From: Acanthamoeba lenticulata
Lineage: Eukaryota; Discosea; Longamoebia; Acanthamoebidae
Direction of reading: 5' to 3'
Length of the DNA: 64,000 bases
Assembly: GCA_002179805.1 (NCBI GenBank)
Contig: NAVB01000627.1
Coordinates: forward strand, 1 to 64,000
Under the pieces are notes generated by a model. The model was not told the DNA's origin. It saw only the letters and a list, made by a program, of their open reading frames with translations, and made no database searches. Each line of letters begins with the position of its first letter. The first letter of the stretch is position 1. Shown here piece by piece: positions 29,321 through 41,225 of this stretch. The position numbers were made by a program, and so were the translations under genes.

Positions 29321-32300
29321 ATGAACAAGACACGAGAACTCGCCATATTTGAGTATGTTCTCATCGTGCAAGTAAACCCGGGTATGTTCTTGCATCTCTT
29401 CCTTCTTCCCCCCCCCCTCTCTTCTCTCTGCATCGCTTCATTTATTTGCAAATTGCGTGCGATTGTTTCTGCTCCATGCACCTCCTTTCTTTGTCTGCAC
29501 ACCTGATATACGCATTGTGCAATGGCGCTCACCGCACCGACTCGGCTGCAGCTACGGGGCAGCCGTTCATTGCCTACCGGTATCCGCCGTCGACCGACCA
29601 GGGTGCTAAGGACTCTATCTCGGGACCCATCATGCGGTTCTGCTTCCCTGAGCTTGACCAGTCCGACCAGAGCCAAAAGAAAGATAAAAAGAAGAAACTG
29701 CTCACGTAGGTGCCACGCTCGCTGCTGCTTTATCTTTTTCTTGCGTGCGTTGACTTGATGCGCGTCGGGATTCCCAGCGGGCTGGGTGTGCAACAGAGCG
29801 AGACGTTCTCGTTTGTGCTAACGGACTCAGACGGCTCGCGCAAGTTTGGCTACTGTCGTCGCATGCGAGTGCCGAATCCAGACAAGCCCAGCGACACCAT
29901 CGTCGAGTGCCACTGCATGCTTAGTCTTTGGTCCGCACTGCACCGACGTTTCGCCTTCCGTTTTCATTTCTCTTTCCTCGCTTGACGTCGTCGCTTTCGT
30001 TCTTTTGGTGGGCAGCACGTCGTTTTCGCTCTTTCGGCGTATATTGGATATCGTCGAGGAGAGGCGAAAGGCGTCGACCAAGCCCAAGCCTACAGCCGTG
30101 TTTTCCTTCCTGCAGTCTGTGCTGGCCAACAAGTTTCCCGATCCTGGCGAGACCATCACCGTGCGCACCTTCGCCGCAGGGGGCGGCGCGAGCAGCTCCA
30201 ACGGCGACGTCTACCAGCTCACCCGATCCCTCGGCTCCCGGTTTGAGTATCTTGACTATGTACGTCATCGCCACATTAAGCTCGGCCCGGTGTATGTGGC
30301 CCTTTTCGCTGTAGAGCTGACGGTGCTGCTCGGGCGTAGGTATCATTCGTGACGCTGTTCAAGCTCATGTCCATTCCGCGCATTTTGGAGCTCTTCGGCA
30401 ACATGCTGTTGGAGCGGCGCGTGATCGTGGCCGCCAAGACGCTGGGCATCCTGTCCTCGTGCGTGAACGCGCTCAGTGCGCTGCTCTACCCGTTCTCGTG
30501 GCAGCATGTCTTCATTCCCGTCCTCCCGCAGTCGCTTCTGGACTACTGCGCCGCGCCGATGCCTTTCCTTCTGGGTATCCTCGCCGACAGTATTCCCGCC
30601 GTCAAGAAGCAGCCCCTTGAGGAGGCACGTCCATCCCTTCCTACAAATGAGAGGCATAATTCTGTCTATTCTAATTTATTCATCACAAAAATACAGGTGT
30701 ACATAGTGGACTTGGACAAGGGGACCTTTATCACCAATCCTGGTTTCCCGAGCGTGCTTCCAACGCACGAACTGCGAACACTCGAGATGAGCCTCGAGAC
30801 CATCGTCGCCTCCGGCAAGAGTGCGTGACTTTTGCCTTCCTACCAACTTGAATTTATCTTGAATTAAAAAAGGAAAAAATATGAATTAATTTGTTTTTGC
30901 TAACGCTTCTGGTCGGCTGTAATGGTGCTGCGACGACATGCAGAGGGGCGAGCGTTCGACCTGGATGTGGCGGCAGCCTTCTTGGACTTTTTCCAGAGCG
31001 TCCTCGCAGACTACTCCAACTACATGCGCAACAACAAGCTCGACGTGCAGGCCTTCCGCAACGCCCAGCCGCCGGCCATCAAGGCCTTCCTCGACCAGTT
31101 CGAGGCGTCGCAAATGTGGTTCAGCTTCATCATGGAACGGTACCTCGCTCGGCTCCCTGTCAGCCCTCTGTCAATCGGTCGAGGCCACAGCGCTAAAGCC
31201 GACGGTTTGACAATGCGCAGGGAGACCATGTCGGAGAAAGGCACGCTCCGTAATTGCGTGCTGCTCAAGGCGCAATCCCACGCCCCGGCGGCCGCAGCCG
31301 CCGCTGCGGCGGTCGAGCAGCCGGCCGTGTTTGAGGTATGCTGCAAGTGCGGATGCGACGTCGAAGGCGACACGCAGGACAAGGACGGCCGACCCATTTG
31401 CCATGCCTGTCTCGAGGCCAAGGACCGCAAGCGCGTCGGCATGGGCGGCTGGTTCAAGACCCTCCGCGGTAGGCACCCTCCGGATTCCCACTCTGCAGCG
31501 CTTAGCTTTGTGTGCTGATCATGTGTTCCTCCTCGAAGGGGACGCCGTTGAGGAGAGCAAGACGCTCAAGGCCAAGGTGGGCAACGTGAGCAAGCGATTC
31601 GGCAAGAGCAAGGAAAAGCTCAACAGCGACGCGGCGCCGGCAGCGAGCAACGGCAGCGGGTCCTCTGAGCGGCGAGACCCGCCAGCATCCTCGACGTCAC
31701 CCCAGCGCGCCGCCGCCACGCCCGCGCCTTCCGCAGGTGCCGCGCCCGCGGCGACCACTCCCTCCTTGCGGAGCAACTTGCGCAAGGCCGAAACCAGCCC
31801 GGCCCCGAGCGGCACGAATCAGTTTGCGTCGCGTCCGCTCAACGCCACGACCCCGTCGATTCGCTCACCGGCGCCTGCGGCTAGCAGTGCCGCCGGTGGC
31901 GGCGGCAACGTGAGCGACCTTGCGCAGCGCTTCGGGCGGTCCAACACGACCACTACGGTGAGCCCCGCCACCCCGCCGGCGCGGCCTGCTGCAACGACGC
32001 TCTCCCGCCCGCGAAGCCCAGCCGCGCCATCGGCACCGCAAGCCCCCACCATCACACCGGCTCCGGCCCCCGCGACCAGCGCGTCGGCCGTGCCGACGCG
32101 ATCCATCTCACCTGCAGGACTCTCAGCGGGCAGCCGCACGACGCTCGCACCGGCAGCCAAGCCCAAGCCGCTCCCGCCAACGCCCGGCACGCAGGTGCAG
32201 CAGGCCGGTGCGTGTCCCTCCTGCCCCTGTACTTGACGTCAACGGCCGCATTGTTCACTCGCTGACCCCGACCACGTCATCAGGCGGGCCCTCGGGACCG

Positions 32301-32693
32301 CGGTTCTGCTCGGGATGCGGCAAGCCGTTCAGCACCGGCGAGCCGGTGATGAGCGCGCTCAACGGCGCATGGCATGAGGGCTGCTTCACGTGCGAGCACT
32401 GCCGCCAGCCATTCAAGGACCTCAAGTTTGTGCTGCGAGACGCCAAGCCCTACCACCCGGCATGCGTGAAGGAGGCCTTTGGGCGCAAGTGCTACTTGTG
32501 CGCGCAAGTGCTCGAGGGACAGTGCGTCAAGGTCGAGGACCGCGTGGCCCATGCGCGCTGCTTCGTGTGCGCCGAGTGCCGAGCGCCGCTCACCAGCGGC
32601 TACGTGCTGACCGGGGCCGGCCGGGCCTGTTGCCACCGCTGCGGCCAGTCGGGCGGCAATCGGGCGGCTGCCGCTCGCTTTGGCGGCCACTGA
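29321..32693 (+). CDS. DENN-domain protein with C-terminal LIM domains
   Basis: DENN proteins are exchange factors for Rab GTPases. The upstream DENN part reads FEYVLIVQVNPATGQPF, RYPPSTD, MRFCFPE. The core cDENN has VTLFKLMSIPRILELFGNML, ERRVIVAAKTLGILSSCVNA, LLYPFSWQHVFIPVLP and PFLLGI. The downstream part has VYIVDLDKGTFITNPG and RAFDLDVAAAFLDFFQSVLA. A Ser/Pro/Ala-rich linker follows. The C-terminus carries a short zinc cluster (CCKCGCD with CHAC) and two full LIM domains (CSGCGKPF, WHEGCFTCEHC, YHPAC; then CYLCAQ, HARCFVCAEC, CCHRC). LIM domains bind partners, often on actin or adhesion sites. A GC donor at 30625-30626 follows KKQPLEE. DENN plus LIM is an uncommon pairing. Confidence 0.88.
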
Positions 32694-33100
32694 GCCAGGA
32701 ATCACACGTGCCGGCCGTGTTCGGTCAGAAAAGCGTGGCGCTGCTGAAAAATTTGACTGTCGTTGACCGTGACGTGGAAATGTATTGGAAGGGTCGCGTG
32801 TTGCGTGCCCGGTTCTTGGCGGGCGCCGCACGCAGCTACCTTAACACAGATTATTAGCGACCCGCCACCTTAAGGCTGAGTTCTCCGTACCCACCCAGGC
32901 TATGGGGGTCTTTTCTCGTTTCAGCCGAGAGAGGGACAGAGCCACACGAGGCTCCCCCCAACACACACCACCGCCACCATACCGCACCCAACAAAACGCC
33001 CAGAATCTCTGCCCAATTGGCGCCATTGGTCGCGTAGCGCTGCATCACCCGCCCATTCGAACCGAATTCGAGTCCCAAGCACTCCGCTGCCCTCAATCAC
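32694..33100. other. Spacer between the DENN-LIM and INTS3 genes
   Basis: About 400 bases with no recognisable gene. Overlapping open frames on both strands (for example reverse 32841-33096) show no family signal. It probably holds the DENN-LIM 3' end and the INTS3 promoter. Confidence 0.5.
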
Positions 33101-36100
33101 ATGAAAAGAGGCCAAGATGGGCCGCCCCAGGCGGCAGGCCCCAAGCTACTCAATAGGCGAGATATCGATGTTGCTGATGATCTCGAATCTGCATGGAAGG
33201 CCTGCTGGACTGAGCTGCAGAGCAAGATAGGCAACGCATCAGAGGCTGACGCGGTTGGCTATCTTCAAGTTCGCGTACGCAATCTCTCTCTGCGGCACGC
33301 CAATTTTTTGTTTTTTTTTAAAAAATATTTTTAAATTTTGTGCGCACGTGGCTCACCACTCCCGCTGACCTCGTGCAGGTGGGCGAGAATCAGGAGCGAC
33401 ACAACGAAGTGATGATGGGACTTCTGTTCAGTGTGTTCACCGTTCCTCAGGTCGCGGTGCTGGTGCGTCAACCTCCAAATTTGTCTTGCGTGAAAATTGA
33501 TCCCATTTTTTGATCTCTTTGCTGACGAACCTATTGTGCAACAGCATTGGAAGTGGCTGAGCATGTGCCAGCGCGACGATTGGGATTTTTGTGTGGGTCA
33601 GCTCAAGCGGATCGCCCTTGAGAAATTCCACAAGTTAATGGAACCGTGTAAAAAGCAACTTATGTGGATCATCCAGGAGCTCATACGCGCCCGCGTGAAG
33701 AACTTGGACGGTGTCTTCTCTGGCTTGCTGCGGCACGTTGCCAGCGGAGACTACTCGCCCAAGAACACCCAGCTGGCTGCCTCTCTACTCAAAATGCTTC
33801 AGGACAACAAGTACGTGCTTCAGCCAGTGTAGCAGCTCTCGCCCAGCTGATCTTTAGTGATAGTCAGCCTAACCGGCTTGCTTTTTATAAAATAGGGCCT
33901 GGCTCTACGCGAGCCCACGCCTCATCTCGCTGGTCTACTACACCTTCACCCGCCTCATCACGGACCACAAACAACCTGCCTTGGTTGCGCTTCGCCAGCA
34001 GGAGATCTCTTTCACGAGCACTCTTTTGCGCGAGAAGGTGCCGCAAAGCCTTCACCGCTACTTGTAAACACATCATGTATCCGTGGACACGCGTCTGATG
34101 CAACCCTCGTGAAACGTTCGGCCTTTATCGCGCGCGCGCAGTTTGAGGAGTGCCGCATCATCGGGCGCGACCTGGTGCGGCTCATCGACGAGATCCGCAA
34201 GTTCCCCGAGTATGAAGTCATCTGGAAGGACCTCCTCCACAAGCCCGCGACCTTTAGCCCCACTTTGGCCAACATAACCGAGATCCTCTCCGTGCGCACG
34301 CCGCCCAAGTATTTTGTCTCGCGCCTCACGCCGGACATGGAGACTCAGCTCATGTTCATCCTCAAGAACGTGCGTACTTCTTCTTCTTCTTCTTCTTCTT
34401 TTCCTCTTGATCATTCTGAAGCTCATGGACCGACGTCTTCTTTGTGTACAGGTGAAAATGGGCAACCAGAAGCGATATCAGACATGGTTCATGCAAAAGT
34501 ACATGCCCCACCAGGACAGCGAAACCCTGGTTCCGGATCTCATCCGTTACATCTGCTGCAACTACCATCCGCCCAATCACGTTCTCTGCTCGGACATTGT
34601 TCCCCGATGGGTGATCATTGGTTGGCTCCTCAAGTGCATCAAGGTACATCACAACAAGATGGCTTCACGTGGGTCTCAGCCTTGACACCATCCACTCACT
34701 CTTTGTCGTGTCTGCAGACCAAGTATGTGGGGTACAGTGCCCGAATGGCGCTGTTCTGGGACTGGTTCTCCTTTGACCACAGGACCGACAACATCATGAA
34801 CATAGGTATATACTTTTGTTCGCTGTTTACCTTTTTTTTTTGCGTGAGGCCGCTGGCTCTGGAGCATCACTTGAGGAATGTGAAGCGCTCACGCACTCAT
34901 CTTGTACATAGAACCGGCGATCCTGCTGATGGTTCATTCGACGGCCAAGTACCCCGAGATGACGGCCAGCCTTCTTGATTTCCTGGCCACGGCGATCGAT
35001 TCCTTTGACGAGCAGCGCCGAGACTTTGCGCGCAAGGGCATTCACAACTCTTTCAGCGTGTGCCTCGCCAAGAACGTGGTCACGTACGTGTTGGATAAGA
35101 TCAATCCCTGTGGCATGCCATGGACCAATCCTCACACCCCTTTTTTGTTTAATTGCTACTATTGTAGGTCGCTCGCTCCACTCTACAATTGCTCGGCGCT
35201 AGAGCCCGCGGTGAAGAAGAAGCTGCACCCCATTTTCCGGCCTTTCCTCAAGGAGGACCCCAAGCTATCCAGCTCAGGCTCCTCTCCTCTGCTCACAAGC
35301 AGCAGTAGTGGCACCACCAGCGCCGGCGGCTCGCCGACGCTGCCCTCTTCGCCCGTGCCCATGTCGCTCTCTCCCGGACTGTCGCCCCAGAAGCTGGCCA
35401 TCCCGCCCTCGGCCGGTCAGACCACCGCCACCCTCCCCAAGCTTCCCTTCCCGCAACTGGCGGAGGCCGACACGGCACCGGCAGGTGAGCAACCTCTCCT
35501 CTTCTCTCCATCTCGCGCGCGGTCTATGAGAAGATGATCTTGAGCTTTGCCTCACCCGAACCCACGTTTGTTGTAAACGCCAGGAGGCCGCAAGGGCTCC
35601 GGGTCGCCATCCCTGGACAATTTTGATTTGCTGCTGATGGACAAGCCACTCATCAGCCCGAAGCGGCAGCCATCGCCGACGGAAGAAATGTACAGCCGCC
35701 AGCCCGAGTCGGGAGCTTCCGCCGCCGAGAGCAGCACTGCCGCCACCACCACCAGCACGACCACTGGTGACCAGGAACAAGACTCTGACAAGGGCAAGGC
35801 CCTCGCCACGGCTGCGTCGACGAGCAGCACCGCCACCACCATCTCGCGAACGGACATTCCCCAGTCCCTCCTGCCGGTCGAGCGATCGCTGGGCAAGTTG
35901 ATTGATTCTCTGAGCGAGGACGCGGGCAATCGCTCGTTTGATATCCAGTCAAGCAACGTGCACCACGTCATCGCGAACTTTGTAAAAATGGTACCATTTA
36001 TTGATCTTGTGTTATATCATTGTATTTATGGTCATTTCTTTATGGGCTCAAGTGGCTGACCGTCGAATGTTAGTCCTCTGGCGCGAAATACTCGCAGGAA

Positions 36101-38691
36101 GCGGCGACCGAGCTGGCCCAATTCTTTTCCAACGCCCTGCGCAAAGAGTTTGCCGACCTTTCGTTTGACGCGGTGCTATCGGCCAAGCCCGCGCTCCACC
36201 ACAACCTCTTTTCAGCCGACCCTTCTCTCCCGTTCGCGTTGCTCGACATTCTCCACGAGCTGCGCCTCCTCGTTCCCTCCCTCGGTGCGTCCACAGCCAC
36301 TAGCATGCTCTCTGCGCAGTCTCAGCTGGTCTCTGACACTCAGAGTGGAACGTCTTGGCACGCACAGGATTCCGATTTTTGGTTTGGTTAGTTGTGCATG
36401 GCATCAAGAGCATCGACAGACGTCGACGAAGCAAGGGAGGAAGCATGGACGACGATGCGGGCGGTTTGTCGGACGAGTTCAACAACGCGGGCGGCATTAT
36501 CGAGAGCGTGGGCAACGGGTACCAGTACATGGGCGAACTGAACGACGACATTTTGAGTCCCTACGCCACTTTCGTTGAGCATAGCATGAGCAAGGGATCG
36601 CCCGAGCCGCAGGACCACCCGTTTTTGTTGGACTGCAAGGTATCATATCCCTCCCTCTTCCTCCTCGGAGCGGTAGCAATTGTCTGACTCTGGACTCCTC
36701 CACCATCACCAAATCCCAGTTTTGTGCCGAGGAGTCGATGGATCTTTTTGTGCATATCGTGCCGTACCTGTTCCGATACCTGCCCGAGTACGTGCGGGCC
36801 TTCCGAACGGAACTGGTGCAGCTCCTCGTCAACAACGTCGATCCCACACACGTACGCGCCCTCTTTTCTTTTTTCAATCAAAGCTCGACGGAAGAAAGGC
36901 CTAACGCCTCTTCTCCTTGTAGATCGAGTCGCTGATGTGCAAGCTGACCATCGGCGAATTTGAAATGTTTGGACCGGAAGATGCTCCGCTTGTTATTGGT
37001 ACCCTGCCGCCCACGTGTTGCCTTACCACCAGAGGCGCTGACGGTCTTGTCTTGGCACACATGCGCGTGCGGAACAGAACAATCGCTTGGGTGGGAGAGC
37101 ATCAGCCAGTTTTGCGTGTGGCAGTTCCTGACGGCCGAGCTGCAACCGGGCGCCGACGGACTTCAGGAAGTGGCCGTCGAGGCTCTGAGCATCATCCGCG
37201 CCTCGCCGGACCGGGCGCAGACTCAAGAGCTGGTGCAGGGCGTTCTGACGCTGCTGCGAGCCGTAACGCCCGAGGAGGCGCTGCTGCAAGGCGTCCTGGC
37301 GCTGCCGCTCTCGTTCACGCACCTGTCGTGCGCGCTGCTGTCGCAGTGGAGCTCGGCCGACGAGCGCCACTTCTTCCCGTTCCTCTTTGGCGAGCTGCAG
37401 CGAGTCCTCACTCAAAGCGTCGCCGATGCCATCAAGGGCGAGCGTCCCGACGAGATAGACGATGATGATGATGACGAGGCCGCCGACCAGCGCCTCCAGT
37501 CACGCAAGTATGCCAAGCGCCTGGCGGGCCACTTGGACCGGTGGTGCTTTGCGCTGCGGGCGCACACTCGCCGCAGTCCCGCTGCCGAGCACTTGGCCGT
37601 CCTGTCGGGCCTCCTCCAACGCGTGCTCCGGGCCTACAGCCTCATGCCGGAACGCTACGAGGGCATCCCCACGCTGCTTCTCGAGCGACGCAACGGCGCC
37701 GGTCCGGCCATTGATCCCAACCGAAAGCGGAAGCGCTCGTCTTCAGGTTCTGGACCATCGTCGTCTTCTTCAGCGGCATCGCCTTCGGCCGGCGCCGAAG
37801 CTCAGGGCTCAGAGCGGGACAAGAGACGCCGCACGCTGTCCAAGGACGAGCCCTCGACGGGCTTTGACGCCAACGCGACGCATCATCACCAGCACCAACA
37901 TCAGCAGCAGCATCACCATCATCCACAACAGCATCACACGTCATCTCACCATCATCATCATCAACAACAACAGCAACATCAGCCACCGTCGCCACAACTC
38001 CAACAACAACATCAGCAGCAGCAGTACAAGAAGCGGCGGCTGAGCCCCGACTTGGGCTCGGGTGGCGACGAGAGCGACCGCGGCCCATCTCAGCACGAAC
38101 TCGAGCCACCGCCTCGTGGGCTGCAGCCACAGTCACCACATCAGCTGCCTCGCAGCGGCCTGTCGGCATCGTCGCCCGTGCTCGCGGTGCGCCACGCGCA
38201 CCCGGGCCCTGGACAACCGGGTTCCGGTCCTTCGGCCTTCCGGCCCGGCCCGCCGTCTTCATCAGCGCTGCAGCCGACCCCACTTGGCCAGCGCCACCCA
38301 ACGACGGCCTCGGGCACCGGCAGCGGTGTGGGCGTGTCGCTCACGTCCAGCACGGGCGGCATTCCGCGACGCGCCTCCAACGGCGCCCTCGACGAGAGCA
38401 ACCGGTCCACAGGCCGGCCAGAGGTTCGTTCTCTTCTTTCTCTGCCTCTTTCCTCGTGGGCTCCCTCGAGCTTGCATGTTGATGTGGTCGACGTGTTGTT
38501 CTGGGACACAGGCGCCACGAAAACGGAGCCTGTCGGGCTCGTCGGCCAACGCCGCGCCGCAGAAGCCGCCACCAGGCCCGACGACAGCTGGCGGTGACGA
38601 AAGGGACGAGGGCAACGGTGGTGCTGAACCGCGACAGAAGCGAAAGGTGAAGCGGATCAGCATGGAGCACGAAGCCGACATCGATCAGTAA
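33101..38691 (+). CDS. INTS3: Integrator complex subunit 3
   Basis: INTS3 belongs to the metazoan-type Integrator complex (snRNA 3'-end processing, transcription attenuation) and to the SOSS single-strand DNA repair complex. More than a dozen exons follow human INTS3: GLLFSVFTVPQ, QLMWIIQELIRARVKNLDGV, IIGRDLVRLIDEI, EVIWKDLLHKPATFSP, YFVSRLTPDMETQLMFIL, LVPDLIRYICCNYHPPNHVL, DIVPRWVIIGWLL, NIEPAILLMVHS, the later FCAEESMDLFVHIVPYLF, ISQFCVWQFLTAELQPG and AHLDRW-type blocks. The C-terminal quarter is low complexity, with a His/Gln run near 37880-38030 and Ser/Pro/Arg-rich sequence, ending HEADIDQ. It is longer than the human protein because of these tracts and the linker near 35200-35900. Confidence 0.93.
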
Positions 38692-38909
38692 AGTACTAAG
38701 TTGTAGAAAGAAGAGTGCAAAGGCAGCGCCTGGTGGGTCCCCCACGTGTGTACACAACAACAACAACAAACATTGAACTTCATGTCACGCGTGGGATTTG
38801 ATTTATTATTATTATTATTATGTTACATTTTTGGAGATGAGAAATCGCTTATTATTTTTTCTTCGAGCAAACAATTAGCAGGATAATTTTACTCCTGCAC
38901 CAACACACG

Positions 38910-40019
38910 ATGGCCCAGCAAGAGAAGAAGGTTGATGAGCGATTTGCTCCCCTCAAGAATGACCTCATCATTCGGGCCGCGTTCGGGCAGAAGACGGAGC
39001 GTGTGCCTGTATGGGTGATGCGACAGGCCGGGCGTTATCTGCCCGAGTACCACGAGGCTAAGGGAGGCGCGGATTTCTTCACTGTGTGCCGCAACAAGGA
39101 GCTAGCGGCGACCATCACTATCCAGCCCGTGGAGCGATTCCCGCTCGATGCGGCAATCATTTTCACCGACATCTTGGTGGTGCCGCAAGCTCTCGGGATG
39201 GAGGTGTTGATGCTCGAAAAAGCCGGCCCGCACTTCCCACAGCCCCTCGTGACCCCAGATGATTTGGCTAAGCTCGATGAGCCGTCGGCTGCTCTGGAGC
39301 GTCTCAACTACGTGTTCGAAGCCATCACCCTTACCAGGGAGCGCTTGGGCGGGCGTGTGCCACTTATCGGCTTCAGTGGTGCGCCCTGGACCCTGATGGC
39401 TTACATGATCGAGGGCGGTGGCAGCAAGATGTTTGCCAAGGCCAAGACGTGGTTCTACAAGTACCCCGAGGCCTCGCATGCCCTTCTCCAGCGCCTCACC
39501 GACACAATCATCATCTATCTCGAAGGTCAAGTCGCTGCTGGCGCTCAACTGCTCCAGATTTTCGACTCCTGGGCCAACGAAATCGGTCCCGACATCTTTG
39601 CGACCTTCTCCAAGCCCTATCTGCTCAAAATCGCGCGGGCCCTCAAGGCGAAGCATCCTGAGATTCCTCTCATCGTGTTCGCCAAGGGCGCCAACTACGC
39701 CATAGAGGAACTAGCGCGCGACAGCGAGTACGACGTTGTTGGCCTTGATTGGACCATCACCCCCGCCGATGCTCGCGAGTTGGTGCACAAGGGCGGCCGG
39801 CGGTGCTCTCTTCAGGGCAATCTCGACCCTTGCGCGCTCTACTCGTCCAAGGAGGTCATCCGCGCAGAGGTGCGCAAGATGCTGCAGAGCTTCGGCTCTA
39901 CGCAAGGCCTCATCGGAAATCTTGGGCACGGCTTGCATCCTTCCCACGACCCCCAACTTGTTGGTGCCTTCATCGATGCTGTGCACGAGATTTCTGAAGA
40001 AATGAATCGAAGCGAGTGA
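38910..40019 (+). CDS. UROD: Uroporphyrinogen decarboxylase
   Basis: This is the fifth enzyme of haem synthesis, which decarboxylates the four acetate groups of uroporphyrinogen III to give coproporphyrinogen III. One intronless exon encodes 369 residues, the usual length. Signature motifs are PVWVMRQAGRYLPEYHE (N-terminal UROD signature), DAAIIFTDILVVPQALGMEV with the catalytic Asp of FTDI, GFSGAPWTLMAYMIEGGGSK (second signature), IFDSWANEIGP, and the C-terminal GNLGHGLHPSHDP with the conserved His. Strong conservation makes the call secure. The spacer before it (38692-38909) is AT-rich with a TTA repeat. Confidence 0.98.
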   Translation: MAQQEKKVDERFAPLKNDLIIRAAFGQKTERVPVWVMRQAGRYLPEYHEAKGGADFFTVCRNKELAATITIQPVERFPLDAAIIFTDILVVPQALGMEVLMLEKAGPHFPQPLVTPDDLAKLDEPSAALERLNYVFEAITLTRERLGGRVPLIGFSGAPWTLMAYMIEGGGSKMFAKAKTWFYKYPEASHALLQRLTDTIIIYLEGQVAAGAQLLQIFDSWANEIGPDIFATFSKPYLLKIARALKAKHPEIPLIVFAKGANYAIEELARDSEYDVVGLDWTITPADARELVHKGGRRCSLQGNLDPCALYSSKEVIRAEVRKMLQSFGSTQGLIGNLGHGLHPSHDPQLVGAFIDAVHEISEEMNRSE

Positions 40020-40059
40020 ACATTTTCAAAGCTCGTGCGTAACGACAGAAGGAAGCACT

Positions 40060-40568
40060 CTAGGCGGTTAACGTCATGCTCTTCATCATCTTCATCGCCT
40101 GGTTGCTGGGGCAGAGCGTGATCTGAGTGCAGAGGGTCTCTGCGCAGTGGTATAAAAACGTTAGTCCCCAGTCCACATTCTAACCTTTCAACAACAAGAG
40201 GGGCGTACGAGGGTTCTCCGCGTTCTCGAGCATCTTGATAAGAATGGGCACGTAGGTTGAAACGAACTGATCGCACTCACCAGAGATGGGGTTAGGAAGC
40301 TGGTTGCAGATCCCTTCAATAGTGGATATGATCAAGGTCTCAGTAGAGTTGGAGGCCAGCAAGCTTTCGATGGTGCTCACGGCGAACTCGCAAACTGGTT
40401 GCGAGCGTACGGCGAACAGAGATCACTTAGTCCTGGCGAACAGAGGCAAGCAGGAGATAGAGCAAACGTACGGCTGCAGCCAAAGGTGGCAGGCTTGGTC
40501 TTGTAGGCCTCGGCCTGGACGGCGAAGACGAAGCAGGAGACGAAAAGGAGGGCGAGGATGAACTTCAT
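40060..40568 (-). CDS. Small secreted saposin B-type (SAPLIP) protein
   Basis: Three exons on the reverse strand. Residues 1-20 form a clear signal peptide (MKFILALLFVSCFVFAVQA). The mature part has one saposin B fold: VCEFAVSTIESLLAS, the internal cysteines around EGICNQLPNPISGEC, and the closing pair in TLCTQITLC. Six cysteines in this spacing would form three disulfides. The family covers lipid-binding co-factors and amoebal pore-forming peptides; which type this is cannot be decided from sequence alone. The first intron carries the VCEF acceptor, and the second joins ENP to QTLC. Confidence 0.85.
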
Positions 40569-41225
40569 GGTGTGGTGCAGGATTTGGCTACAGGCAAGAA
40601 GAAGCGATAAGGAGAGATACTCCACCCGACGCTTCTTTGCGTCACGAAAAGGTAACCCCTCCCGCACCCCCAAACCTTAAAAGGGCTTTATTGTGAGGGG
40701 TTTTTTCCACCTTTTAAAAGGCGGACTTTCAGTTCAACGGGTGTGAAGAAATGTTGAACATGAGGCACGCATTGGCCCGCGCCAATACCCGTCAGCCCGT
40801 GCGCACCTGGTGGGTGTGATGTGCACATCCTGATAAGGGCTTGAACGGCAGTACATCGCACGGTGTCGGGGGTACGATAGAGCCGCGCGGTTGGCAACCG
40901 GAACCTTGAAGCGATGAGCGGCCTCGTGAGTGGCTAGCGATTTAGCGATTGCCAAGAAGAGCAGCCAATGATCACAAGGCAATGACACCGGTGTTACCGG
41001 AACGACGACCCACGTGTTTTCTTTTAGGGGAGGTACCTAGGGCGAAACAGTTCCTCCCGGTATCGCGCGTCGTTATACCACCGGTATACCACCGCCCTTC
41101 CTGTGCACACAGCTGTATTCACCTCACCCCCGCAAACAAGTTCGGACTACACCAAGCGCCAGCGTCAGTAACTCAACCCCCAACACGCTTTGTTTGCGAG
41201 GAACCTGTTCACTTTGAGGAACAGC
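40569..41225. other. Divergent spacer between the saposin and receptor kinase genes, with an 11-base tandem repeat
   Basis: About 660 bases without a supported gene. TATACCACCGG is repeated directly at 41074-41084 and 41085-41095 (last base differs). Both promoters are expected here, but no clear TATA box was seen for either gene. Confidence 0.5.

Noticed and set aside
32841..33096. Reverse ORF in the DENN-LIM to INTS3 spacer
   Set aside because: No homology signal, no splice context, and it overlaps the probable INTS3 promoter.
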